64,000 bases of DNA, taken from assembly GCA_017428285.1 (NCBI GenBank), contig JAFRRE010000159.1:3121-67120 (forward strand), read 5' to 3'. Source of the DNA: Bacteroidales bacterium. Its GTDB lineage: Bacteria; Bacteroidota; Bacteroidia; Bacteroidales; F082. The notes under the pieces are model-generated. The model saw nothing but the letters and a program-made list of their open reading frames with translations. It was not told the origin of the DNA and searched no databases. The translations under genes and the position numbers were made by a program. Positions 43,977 to 53,500 of this stretch are shown one piece after another. Positions within the stretch are counted from its first letter, which is position 1; each line of letters starts with the position of its first letter.

Positions 43977-45566
43977 ATGAAAATGAATGTGTTATTAAAA
44001 CGATGGACATTATTCGATAAGGCAGAATTGATAGTTTTGTGCAATGCTGTGGATAGAACATATCTCTCGGACAGATTGCCTTATCCTTATACTGATGCGG
44101 ATGCCGATTGGTGGTTGGGAATGGTTGAATTGAATGAAGGTAAAATGGGAGTTTTTCGTGCTATTGTTGTGGATGGGAAAATTATTGGAAGCATTTCTGT
44201 TGAACGTAGTCTAGAAGACCCTAATGAAGGCGAAGTCGGATATATGTTGCTCAAGGAGCATTGGTCAAAGGGCATCGCTACGGAGATGGTTTCCCAGATT
44301 TGTGGGATTGCGTTTCGTGAATTATTGTTGGATAGAATTGTAGCGAAGGTATATGAATCAAATGTGGCATCCATCAAGGTTTTGGAAAAGAATGGATTTG
44401 TATGCGTTCAAACTTTGAACAATGTAACGACAAAGGAAGGATATACAACGATTTTGCAGGTTTATAGTACACAAAGCCCCGTAGGGGCGCAGGATATTAA
44501 GCAGGAGGATTCATCCCCTGCTTTTACACATACGATCATCGCAGGCCCCTGCAGCGTAGAAAGCGAAGCACAAATCCTCGCCACGGCGCAAGCCTTGGCG
44601 CAAATCCCTGAGGTGAAAATGCTGCGCGGCGGCATCTGGAAACCTCGCACCCGTCCCGATGCCTTCGAGGGCAGGGGAGAGGAAGGTCTGGTATGGCTCA
44701 GAGAGGCGAAACAGGAGACAGGCATGCCCACCATGACCGAAGTAGCCACGCCCGAGCATGTCGAGTTAGCCTTGAAATACGAAGTCGATGCCTTGTGGAT
44801 AGGTGCACGCACTGTGGTCAACCCGTTCTCTGTACAACAACTCGCAGATGCCTTGCGTGGCACCGACATTCCTGTGTTCATCAAAAACCCCGTTTCACCC
44901 GACCTGAACCTCTGGCTGGGAGCCTTCGAGCGTTTCCAAAAGGCGGGCTTGACTCAGTTGGCCGCCATCCATCGAGGCTTCGCGTATTATAAGGAAACGT
45001 CGTACCGCAATTACCCCATGTGGGAAATCCCCATCGAGTTGACGCAGCGCTTGAATGTGCCGCTTATCACGGACATCAGCCATATCTGCGGCAACCGCGA
45101 ACTATTGCAAGCCACTGCGCAAAAGGCTCTTGACCTCGCCACTGACGGACTGATGATTGAATGCCACATCAATCCTGATGCAGCCCTCACTGATGCCTAC
45201 CAGCAAATCTCTCCTGAAGAACTGAAGCAGTTGCTGGCAAACTTAACCTTCCGTTCCAAACAGTCGTGCAACGTGGAGCGCGACCTTGCTGGTCTTCGGG
45301 GCGAGATTGACGACATCGATAGCGAGTTGCTGCAACTGTTGGCGCGTCGTATGGAAGTCAGCGCGCAGATTGGGGAATACAAGAAACGCAACAATGTCAC
45401 CGTGGTGCAGATGGACCGTTGGAAGAAGATCCTTGCCGATCATGTGGACGCGGGTGAGGAAATGGGTTTGTCGCCGGAATTAATTAATAAGGTATTTGAG
45501 GCCATCCATCAGGCTTCCATCGAACGACAGGGTCGTATCATGGAGCAAGATGAAGAATCCCATTAG
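43977..45566 (+). CDS. Fusion: GNAT acetyltransferase - DAHP synthase - chorismate mutase
   Basis: A 529-residue protein. Residues 1-165 are a RimJ/RimL-type GNAT domain (VGYMLLKEHWSKGIATEMV as the acetyl-CoA loop, VAKVYESNVASIKVLEKNGF). Residues 166-182 are a linker derived from a repeat. Residues 183-425 are 3-deoxy-7-phosphoheptulonate synthase of the KDPG/AroF-like type (IIAGPCSVES, LRGGIWKPRTRPDAF, ALWIGARTVVNPF, PVFIKNP, AIHRGFA, DISHICGNREL). About 440-525 is a chorismate mutase AroQ-like domain (LRGEIDDIDSELLQLLARRMEVSAQIGEYKK). The last two catalyse the first step and the prephenate branch step of aromatic amino-acid synthesis. No ATG, GTG or TTG lies between the GNAT and DAHPS parts in frame, so the fusion is probably translated as one chain. 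Confidence 0.9.
   Translation: MKMNVLLKRWTLFDKAELIVLCNAVDRTYLSDRLPYPYTDADADWWLGMVELNEGKMGVFRAIVVDGKIIGSISVERSLEDPNEGEVGYMLLKEHWSKGIATEMVSQICGIAFRELLLDRIVAKVYESNVASIKVLEKNGFVCVQTLNNVTTKEGYTTILQVYSTQSPVGAQDIKQEDSSPAFTHTIIAGPCSVESEAQILATAQALAQIPEVKMLRGGIWKPRTRPDAFEGRGEEGLVWLREAKQETGMPTMTEVATPEHVELALKYEVDALWIGARTVVNPFSVQQLADALRGTDIPVFIKNPVSPDLNLWLGAFERFQKAGLTQLAAIHRGFAYYKETSYRNYPMWEIPIELTQRLNVPLITDISHICGNRELLQATAQKALDLATDGLMIECHINPDAALTDAYQQISPEELKQLLANLTFRSKQSCNVERDLAGLRGEIDDIDSELLQLLARRMEVSAQIGEYKKRNNVTVVQMDRWKKILADHVDAGEEMGLSPELINKVFEAIHQASIERQGRIMEQDEESH
44476..44488. repeat. Palindrome GCCCCGTAGGGGC inside the fusion gene's linker
   Basis: A perfect 5-bp arm palindrome at the GNAT/DAHPS junction, followed by GCAGGATATT, resembling a common Bacteroidota intergenic repeat. 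It encodes the linker residues S-P-V-G-A-Q-D-I. Confidence 0.7.
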
Positions 45567-46069
45567 TTGGTAATGGTCAGTTTGTTACCATCAAAAGTAG
45601 TGTGGTATTGTATCAAATTGTAAACCGGCGTGCCATCGGTGGGAAAACTAGGAATCATGTCAGGCTCACGGATGATAATTTGTCCATTCAGGATATTATA
45701 ATAAGCGTTGTTGCAGTGATCAACGACATAGGGGTAATCCACAACCATTCTTTTGGTGTTGCCTAGGCTGTCGGTGCATGCATCAGGTTCGTTCGGCGGA
45801 AGGCGGTCATAAGCAGCGAACGCATCTTGTATATTGTCAGCATCGGGCCTGCGGAAAACAATAATGCCACGGCTAGTACTTTCCATTTCTGATGTAATGT
45901 ATTCCCATCCGCCAATGGTATGCAGGTTCTGATATTGCATTTGGTTTGGGTAAATCGTGATGGGATAGGGCAGGAACGGCCTGTTGGGGTTTTCTGAATA
46001 TTTCGTGCAGCCGTGCAGTAAGGGCATGGCGCATATTAATATTAATAGGTGTAGTTTTGCGCTTTTCAT
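45563..46069 (-). CDS. Lipoprotein with a degenerate Rieske-like fold, unknown function
   Basis: A 168-residue protein from ATG 46069, which gives a lipobox (LLHGC, Cys about 18). The mature part (YSENPNRPFLPYP) and the later strands GIIVFRRPD, AAYDRLPPNEPDAC, VVDHCNNAYYNILNGQIIIRE and LIQYHTTFDGNKLTITN resemble the Rieske [2Fe-2S]-like lipoproteins of Bacteroidota. The C-x-H...C-x-x-H ligand set is not preserved, so cluster binding is unlikely. Its stop overlaps the stop of the convergent DAHPS fusion, leaving no room for a terminator. Confidence 0.65.
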   Translation of the reverse strand: MKSAKLHLLILICAMPLLHGCTKYSENPNRPFLPYPITIYPNQMQYQNLHTIGGWEYITSEMESTSRGIIVFRRPDADNIQDAFAAYDRLPPNEPDACTDSLGNTKRMVVDYPYVVDHCNNAYYNILNGQIIIREPDMIPSFPTDGTPVYNLIQYHTTFDGNKLTITN

Positions 46070-46103
46070 AAGTAACTGATCAAAAAACTGTATTATTTTT
46101 GAC

Positions 46104-46172
46104 TTCGGGACCTCGAGACTTCGGGGCATTGCCCGTCTCGTAGTCTCGCAGTCTCGTAGTCCCGCGTCTTTT
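46104..46172. repeat. Low-complexity CTCG-type repeat with inverted parts
   Basis: CGGGACCTCGAGACTTCGGG is followed by several near-copies of TCTCGTAGTC, ending GTCCCGCGTC. The outer parts (GGGAC / GTCCC) and the inner ones (GAGAC / GTCTC) are inverted. It is noncoding, upstream of the Rieske-like lipoprotein gene. Confidence 0.6.
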
Positions 46173-46275
46173 ATGTAAACTTGTTCATCTACTTAACAGC
46201 AAAGAAACGGTTTTTTTCTCAAATTAGTACCGTGATGATGGAAAAATGTTACATTTGCATCCAAAATAGTATGTC

Positions 46276-46542
46276 ATGAAGAAGCGAATCAGCATTGTTG
46301 CCTGTCTGTTGGCTTTAGTTTTGCTGTTTGGTTCGTGTGCCTCTTCCAGGACGCGAGCCATGCGCAAGGCCGAACGCCAACTTGAGCAACAGGAGCGTCA
46401 GTCGAAGAAAAAATACGACAAAGCCAAAACGACCCATTACAATCGTCAGGCCAGGAAAACTAAACGTATGATGCAGAAGGACAAGCGTCGTGCTGAGCGT
46501 ATGAGGCGGCGACAACGTAGCAATCCGTTCTTTTCTTCCTAG
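46276..46542 (+). CDS. Small, very basic lipoprotein
   Basis: An 88-residue protein. It has a signal peptide with lipobox LFGSC (Cys about 21), then a mature part consisting almost only of K, R, Q, E and A (RAMRKAERQLEQQERQSKK, KRRAERMRRRQRS). It is predicted to be a charged helix, ending NPFFSS. Its strong positive charge suggests binding to LPS, nucleic acid or peptidoglycan, but this is speculation. No similar family is recognised. It stands alone before the TonB receptor gene. Confidence 0.7.
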   Translation: MKKRISIVACLLALVLLFGSCASSRTRAMRKAERQLEQQERQSKKKYDKAKTTHYNRQARKTKRMMQKDKRRAERMRRRQRSNPFFSS

Positions 46543-46694
46543 AATATACAAAAAGTTGTTGTAACTAAAAAAAACGCGATTAAAGCGGAAAAAATCTCAT
46601 TGAAATGCAATTTTTACAAATGACTGAAAATCAAAAATATAAACAACCGAAACAAAAAATTGCAAAGAAAAAAGTGAAAAAACACATATTTTTC

Positions 46695-46725
46695 TTGCGT
46701 ACTTTCAAATAAGGTTGTAATTTTG
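46695..46725 (+). promoter_or_regulatory. Promoter of the TonB receptor locus
   Basis: TTG (46695-46697), 20 nt, TAATTTTG (46718-46725), ending 59 nt before the ATG at 46785. The 46543-46784 gap holds nothing else that I can support. Confidence 0.7.
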
Positions 46726-46784
46726 ACGACTTTTAATGCACTGTTATGCACCAAACAAAGTAGTATTACATAAAATTACAAGGT

Positions 46785-49700
46785 ATGTTTAAAAATTTAC
46801 TAATGACCCTTGCCATCGTCTTGGCCACCTGCACGATGACCATGGCACAAGCGCAAGGAAGACTCAAAGGCAAGATTACCGATGACACAGGAGAAACGGT
46901 ACCATTTGCAAACGTCATTGTTGAAAAAGGCGGAACACAAGTGGGAGGTACATCTTCTGACTTTGACGGTAATTATGACATCAACCCGATTCCTCCGGGA
47001 ACGTATGACCTCAAGGCGAGCTGTATTGGCTACAATGCCTTCGTTGTGAAGAACATTGTTATTCCGGCCAATAAGATCACCTTCTACGACATCAAGATGG
47101 CCAGTGGAGCTATTAACATTGGTGAAGTCACGATTGTCGACTACGAGATTCCTTTGATCTCAAAGGACAACACTACGCAAGGTGCCTCCATCACCTCAGA
47201 GGAAATCGCCAAGTTGCCGGTACGTTCGGCAGAAGGTGTAGCCGCCAGCGTCGGTGGCGTGTTCTCCTCCGACGGTGAAGTCGGTTCCATCCGTGGCTCC
47301 CGTGAAGGTGCTGTCTACTACATCGACGGTGTGAAAGTCATCGGTAGCACGAGCGTGCCTCAAAGCGCCATCGACCAGGTCGATGTTATCTTGGGTGGTA
47401 CGCCTGCCATGTATGGTGATGCCATGGGTGGTATCATCAACATGACCACTAAGGGCCCCAGCCGTACTTGGGGTGGCGGTATCGAAGCCGAGTATTCGGT
47501 TGACGGTTACGGCCATGCGCGCTTGGGTGGTAGCTTGCAAGGACCATTGATCAAGAGCAAGAAGGACGACAAGGAAGCCCTCCTCGGTTTCTTCCTCGCT
47601 TTTGATATCACGCACAACAAGTATGGCTACAGCTCCGCTACTGGTTATTGGCGTGCCAAGGACGAGTATATGGAAAAGATCAGAACCAATCCTTTGACTA
47701 TCGGCATCGGTACAAATGCTACCGCCTCTTATACTCAAAGGGATGACTTGTTCCATACCCGTTTCCTCAACAACACGACCAACCAAAGCGTCAACTTGAC
47801 GGGTAAGATCGACGTACGCACAGGCAAGACTACCAACCTTACCATCGGTGGTTCGATGATGATGACGGGTGGCCACTATCCCAGCGGCCGCAGCCAGTAT
47901 TACTTCAACACCGACAAGAACTATCTGTCCAAACAGGGCACTTATCGTGGTTATATCCGCTTCACCCAGCGTTTCCAGAGTGATCCTAACAGCACTTCGT
48001 TGATTTCCAACGTGTATTACAGCATCCAGGCCGACTATTCGCGCTTCAATGGCGAATCGGGCGACCCCGACTTGTGGAACAACATCTTTGCCTATGGTAA
48101 CTTGGGTAAGTTCACCACCTATAGGGCTCCCAACGTCCACTTCCAGTCATCTGCTGTCGATTCAGTGTTGGTCAATGGCCAGTACAAGAACCTCAGCAAT
48201 GTGTTCGTGTTGGATAACTACTACGACACTTTGGTGACCTTCAAGCCCTCCAACTTCAACCCAGATCTGTCAACCTATGCCAACAATTACTTTGAACTGT
48301 ATAAGGACTACGGTGCTGTGGGTTACTACAACAACCTTTCCAACATCATCCTGAACAACGGTCTGATCAATGGCATGTCACCCGACTATGTGTATGGCTT
48401 GTATGCAGTGCCTGGCACCATCCAAGATTCATACAACAAATTTGTCAACGACCAGATTGCCGTGAACGTCAACGGTTCATTGACTCTCGGTAGAGGCGAC
48501 AACTCTCACGATATTAAGTTGGGCTTCCAGTATGAACAGCAGAACAACTCACAGATGTCGTATAGCGCCAACTACTGGACATTGATGCGTGACATGACCA
48601 ACTTCCACATCAGAGAGCTCGATCTGGATCATCCTTATGCCAACTCTTACGATGGTCATGTTGACACAGTGCTTTATCACAGACTGTATGACGAAAAGTC
48701 CCAATACACCTTCGATGCCCGCTTGCGTCAGGCTATGGGCCTGTCGGTTGAGGGCACGGAGTGGATCTTGATTGATACCTACGATTTTGATAACAATACC
48801 ATTAAATATTACGATGAAAACGGTAAGATGAGAACCGGTAAGGTTGAAGGTGGCCTCGACATGAGCATGTTCGGCGCCGATGAGCTGACCCGCGACGGTA
48901 ACTTCTCGGTTTACTACTATGGCTACAGCTACGACGGCCATAAAAAGTATGCTTTGACCGAACGTCCTTCACTCACCGATTTCTTCAACCATACTGACAA
49001 TGATGGTGTTTTTGACCGTCCGATTGGTGCCCAACAGCCCATCTACATGGCCGGTTATCTCCAAGACAAGTTCGCTTTCAAAGACTTGATCTTCAACATC
49101 GGTGTCCGTGTCGACCGTTTCGACGCCAACCAGCAAGTGCTGAAAGATCCTTATGTTCTTTATGACTTTAATACCGTTGGCGACATCAAGAATGCTATTG
49201 CCAACAACAAGCTGAACGAAGGTGACTTCAACTTTGCTGGTGTTGTGTCTGATATTTATATTCCTGACAATATCGGTGACGATTACGTTCCTTATGTGAA
49301 CAAGATCAGCGAAATCACTGAAATTGTTGGTTACCGTACGGGTAACACTTGGTACAATGCCGATGGTGTTGAAATCTCCAACCCTGAGGTTCTTGACAAG
49401 GGTACTGGTGTTACGCCTTGGGTTAAGAAAGAATATGTGAATATGGAAAACCGTAAGGTTGACATCAAATCCTTCAAGGATTACGATCCCGCTTGGAGCA
49501 TCATGCCGCGTATCTCCTTCTCCTTCCCGATTTCCGACGAGGCTTTGTTCTTCGCTCACTACGATGTGCTGACCCAGCGTCCTACCAGTGCATACTACTG
49601 CAGCCCGCTGTACTACTACCGCTTCACCGACCTCTCGGGTACGGTTGCTAACCCCAACCTGAAGCCTTCGCAGACCATCGAGTATGAACTCGGTTTCACC

Positions 49701-50555
49701 CAGAAAGTGACCAACACTTCGTCAATGACGATTTCGGCCTACTACCACGAGTTGCGTAACATGATTCAGATGTACCGTTTCAACGGTGCCTTCCCCAAGG
49801 CTTACAACTCCTATAGCAACCTCGACTTCGGTACGGTCAAGGGTTTGACCGCCAGCTACGACATGCGTCGTACGAAGAACGCCCGTATCCGTGCCAGCTA
49901 CACATTGCAGTTTGCTGACATGACTGGTTCTTCGACCTCCACCGCTGCTGCTTTGATTGCTGCTGGTGTGCCTAACTTGAGATCCACCTTCCCGACCAAT
50001 GCCGACCGTCGTCACAGCTTCAATCTGACGCTCGACTATCGTTACAGCAGTGGTAAGGACTACGATGGTCCTACCATCAAGGGTGTCCAATTCCTGTCCA
50101 ACACTGGTTTCGCTTTGCAAGTCAACGGTGGTTCTGGTACGCCTTTCACCGCTGCACGTAACGTGTCGTCACCCATTTCGGGCGGCAACAACCTGCTGCA
50201 AGGTACTTACAACGGTTCCCGTATCCCCGCTTCGTTCCGTTTCGACCTCCGTGTCGACAAGGACTTCGACTTCACCATTGGTGGCAAGGAAGAAGGCAAG
50301 AAGGGTCGCGAAGCTTTCGTGAACGTGTACCTGCAAGTGCTGAACCTGCTCAACTCGAAGAATATCGTTGGTGTGTATAACGCTACCGGTAATCCCGATG
50401 ACGACGGTTACCTCTCGGCACCTCAATGGGCTAGTGAAATCAACTCCATGATTGACCCGCAGGCCTACATCCAAATGTATGAACTCTATGTCAACAGTGG
50501 CGGCAACTACTCGATGCCTCGTCACATCAGAGTTGGTTTGAGCTTCAATTTCTAA
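46785..50555 (+). CDS. TonB-dependent receptor with CarboxypepD_reg-like domain
   Basis: A 1256-residue protein. The signal peptide covers residues 1-23 (ending AQAQ). A carboxypeptidase regulatory-like domain follows (about 25-110, RLKGKITDDTGETVPFANV to SCIGYNAF). The plug (about 120-235) contains SAEGVAASVGGVFSSDG, GSREGAVYYIDGVK and PAMYGDAMGGIINMTTK. A large 22-strand-type barrel ends with aromatic Phe (HIRVGLSFNF). No SusD partner follows; instead a 1514-residue secreted protein and a PorV-like barrel do. The substrate is unknown. Codon use is strongly biased to a few codons (e.g. GGT, AAC), suggesting high expression. Confidence 0.92.
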   Translation: MFKNLLMTLAIVLATCTMTMAQAQGRLKGKITDDTGETVPFANVIVEKGGTQVGGTSSDFDGNYDINPIPPGTYDLKASCIGYNAFVVKNIVIPANKITFYDIKMASGAINIGEVTIVDYEIPLISKDNTTQGASITSEEIAKLPVRSAEGVAASVGGVFSSDGEVGSIRGSREGAVYYIDGVKVIGSTSVPQSAIDQVDVILGGTPAMYGDAMGGIINMTTKGPSRTWGGGIEAEYSVDGYGHARLGGSLQGPLIKSKKDDKEALLGFFLAFDITHNKYGYSSATGYWRAKDEYMEKIRTNPLTIGIGTNATASYTQRDDLFHTRFLNNTTNQSVNLTGKIDVRTGKTTNLTIGGSMMMTGGHYPSGRSQYYFNTDKNYLSKQGTYRGYIRFTQRFQSDPNSTSLISNVYYSIQADYSRFNGESGDPDLWNNIFAYGNLGKFTTYRAPNVHFQSSAVDSVLVNGQYKNLSNVFVLDNYYDTLVTFKPSNFNPDLSTYANNYFELYKDYGAVGYYNNLSNIILNNGLINGMSPDYVYGLYAVPGTIQDSYNKFVNDQIAVNVNGSLTLGRGDNSHDIKLGFQYEQQNNSQMSYSANYWTLMRDMTNFHIRELDLDHPYANSYDGHVDTVLYHRLYDEKSQYTFDARLRQAMGLSVEGTEWILIDTYDFDNNTIKYYDENGKMRTGKVEGGLDMSMFGADELTRDGNFSVYYYGYSYDGHKKYALTERPSLTDFFNHTDNDGVFDRPIGAQQPIYMAGYLQDKFAFKDLIFNIGVRVDRFDANQQVLKDPYVLYDFNTVGDIKNAIANNKLNEGDFNFAGVVSDIYIPDNIGDDYVPYVNKISEITEIVGYRTGNTWYNADGVEISNPEVLDKGTGVTPWVKKEYVNMENRKVDIKSFKDYDPAWSIMPRISFSFPISDEALFFAHYDVLTQRPTSAYYCSPLYYYRFTDLSGTVANPNLKPSQTIEYELGFTQKVTNTSSMTISAYYHELRNMIQMYRFNGAFPKAYNSYSNLDFGTVKGLTASYDMRRTKNARIRASYTLQFADMTGSSTSTAAALIAAGVPNLRSTFPTNADRRHSFNLTLDYRYSSGKDYDGPTIKGVQFLSNTGFALQVNGGSGTPFTAARNVSSPISGGNNLLQGTYNGSRIPASFRFDLRVDKDFDFTIGGKEEGKKGREAFVNVYLQVLNLLNSKNIVGVYNATGNPDDDGYLSAPQWASEINSMIDPQAYIQMYELYVNSGGNYSMPRHIRVGLSFNF

Positions 50556-50592
50556 TAGGAGAGACTATTCATAACGAAAAATTATAAGTATT

Positions 50593-53500
50593 ATGAAGAA
50601 TATATTTCGATTTTTGTTAGCGGTGCTGCTCATTGCGAGCACTGTGACTCCCGGAAAGGCTGAAATGTACAAGTATGGAAAAACTGGCAGTGGCCAGCGC
50701 GCCCAGACTGCAGCCGGATGTACGCCTTCGTCATCTTTCGAATGGCTCGACATCAACAATGTCAGAACCCGTATCAATGCGGGTGGTGACATGTGGTGGG
50801 ACCTGCCCTCTGGAACGGGTTCCAAATACTTCATTCCCGCCAACGGTTCTGCTACTTCGCTGTTCGCTGGCTCCTTGTGGATCGCTGGTGTCGACGTCAA
50901 CAACCAGTTGAAGTGCGCTGCCTTGCGTTTCCGTCAGGTTGGTAACGACTACTACACTGGTCCTCTGACCGTTGATGGCAAGGCCTCCATTACGCCTGAG
51001 ACCTGCGCCAAGTGGGATAAGATTTTCAAGATTACTCGTGCCGAGGTGGATGAATTCCTCAGCCACTGCGACCCTGTAACGCACGCACTTGAACAAGGTT
51101 ATCAGATGCCATCTATCATCAAGAATTGGCCTGCCACCCGTGCCGATGACGACCCGGAAGGCATTGCCTACTATCTGGCTCCTTTCTACGATGCCGACGG
51201 TGATGGTGAATATGTTCCCGAAAATGGTGACTATCCTTACTACGACATCAGCAATGAACTCTGCCACACCAAGATTCCGACCATGGAAGAAGAAAAGTAT
51301 GGTACCATGCACGGCTCCATCTTGGCTGACCAAGTGCTGAAAGGCGACCAGACCCTGTGGTGGATCTTCAATGATAAAGGTGCTGCCCACACTGAGTCGG
51401 GTGGTCAAGCCATCGGTATCGAAGTGCGTGCTCAAGCTTTTGCTTTCGCCACGAACGACGAAATCAACAACATGACTTTCTACAGCTACGAAATCATCAA
51501 CCGTTCCACCTATACCTTGACGGGTACTTACTTCTCACCTTGGACCGACGTCGACCTCGGTTATGGTTGGGACGACTATGTAGGTTGCGACGTGGGTCGT
51601 GGTCTCGGTTATGGTTATAACGGTACCGCTATCGATGGTAGTGGTGAACCTGAAGCCTACGGTGCTCAGCCTCCAGCGTTGGGTATCGACTTCTTCCAAG
51701 GCCCCTACATGGATCCTGATGATTTAGACAATCCTAAGTATACCTTTGAAATTGTGGCCACCTTCCATCATATTGATCCCGTTACCAACGACTCCATCTT
51801 TACTTATGATACTGTTAGCGCCACCCAGATTGTTGACGAAAGCATCAATGGTGTGAACTTCGGCAACGGCATCATCGATGACGAACGTTTCGGTATGCGT
51901 CGTTTCGTGTATCACAACAATAACAGTTCTCAAAACGGTGACCCGGAGACTGCTCCTGAGTACTACAACTACCTGCGTGGTATTTGGAAGAATGGTGCCA
52001 AGATGAGTTTTGGTGGTGATGCTTTCCAGACTGACGTTGTTGGTCCTGACTGCGACTTCATGTTCCCTGGCGATTCCGACCCGTGGAACTGGGGTACCGG
52101 TGGTAATCCTCCTGGAGGCGGCTTCAACACCAATGGTAAGTACTGGTCAGAAGAACAGTGCGGCAATCCACCTAGCGACCGTCGTTTCATGCAGTCGGCT
52201 GGTCCCTTCACCCTGCAACCTGGTGCTGTCAACTACATCACCTTCGGTGTGCCGTGGGCTCGTGCTACCTCTGGCGGTGCTTGGGCATCTGTGGAACTGC
52301 TGCGTGTGGTCGATGACAAGTGCCAAGCCTTGTTCGACAACTGCTTCAAGGTCATCGACGGCCCCAGCGCTCCTGATTTGACCATTCGTGAGCTTGACCA
52401 AAAGCTCATCATCTATCTGTCGAATGGTACGCTCTCCAACAACTATAAGGAGAAATACATTGAACTTGATCCTGAGATTCCGACTGGAAGAACAGAGAAT
52501 GAGTTGGTGAAAAAAGATACCACTTGGTATATTAGCATCGATGGCGACAGTATTTATCAAGTCGAAGAGGAATATAAAGATTCCACTTATGTGTACGACA
52601 GATACTATCGTTTCGAAGGTTACAAAGTATATCAGCTGGCTAATGCCGAAGTGGGTGCCGATGAGCTGAGCAACAACGACAAGGCTCGTTTGGTGTTCCA
52701 GTGCGACGTGCGCAACAACGTGGGTCGTTTGCTCAACTATGAATTCGATGAGTCATTGCAAGCCAACGTGCCGTGCCTGAAAGTGAACGGCGGTGATGCC
52801 GGTATCACCCACAGCTTCGTGGTCACCGAGGATGAATTCTCCATGAGCGACAACCCGACCCTTGTCAACCACACCGCTTACTATTATATGGCTGTTGCCT
52901 ACGCTTACAACAACTATCTGACCTACAATCAGGATGACGCTCTTGGCCTGCAAGGTCAAAAGAAGCCTTACCTCGAAGGTAGAAAGAACATCCAAGTGTA
53001 TACCGCTATTCCTCACAAGATTGTCAATGGTACTGTGCTGCGTGCAGCATACGGCGACAGCCCTGCGGTTACCCGTGTCGTTGGTGTGGGTAACGGCTTC
53101 AATGAACTTGAGCTGAGCCAGGCTACGGTTGATGAGATCATGAGCAAGCCAAGGGCCAATGATTCGACCAACCGTTTTGGTAATCCAAATTATCCTGCAT
53201 CATATCATCCTACTTATGAGGCAGGTTATGGTCCTATCGATGTGAAGATTATCGACCCGCTGAATGTGAAGTCACATAGCTATGAGTTGGTGTTTGACAA
53301 TATGTACAAGAAATACACGCATAACGTCACCAATAACGCTGACATCAAGGGTGACTCCGCTGTTCGTTTGGTCAACAGTTGGTATTTGGTCGACTTGGAT
53401 GATATGGATACCATCCATAGTGACACCACTACCATTTATGAGAACGAACAAATGTTCATCGACCGTGGTATCTCTGTCAATGTTTCGCAAGTTTATGACT

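Noticed and set aside
43838..44020. 60-codon open frame between the Y1 transposase and the fusion gene
   Set aside because: It is a translation of repeat sequence (palindrome at 43860) with no family features, and it overlaps the real start of the next gene.
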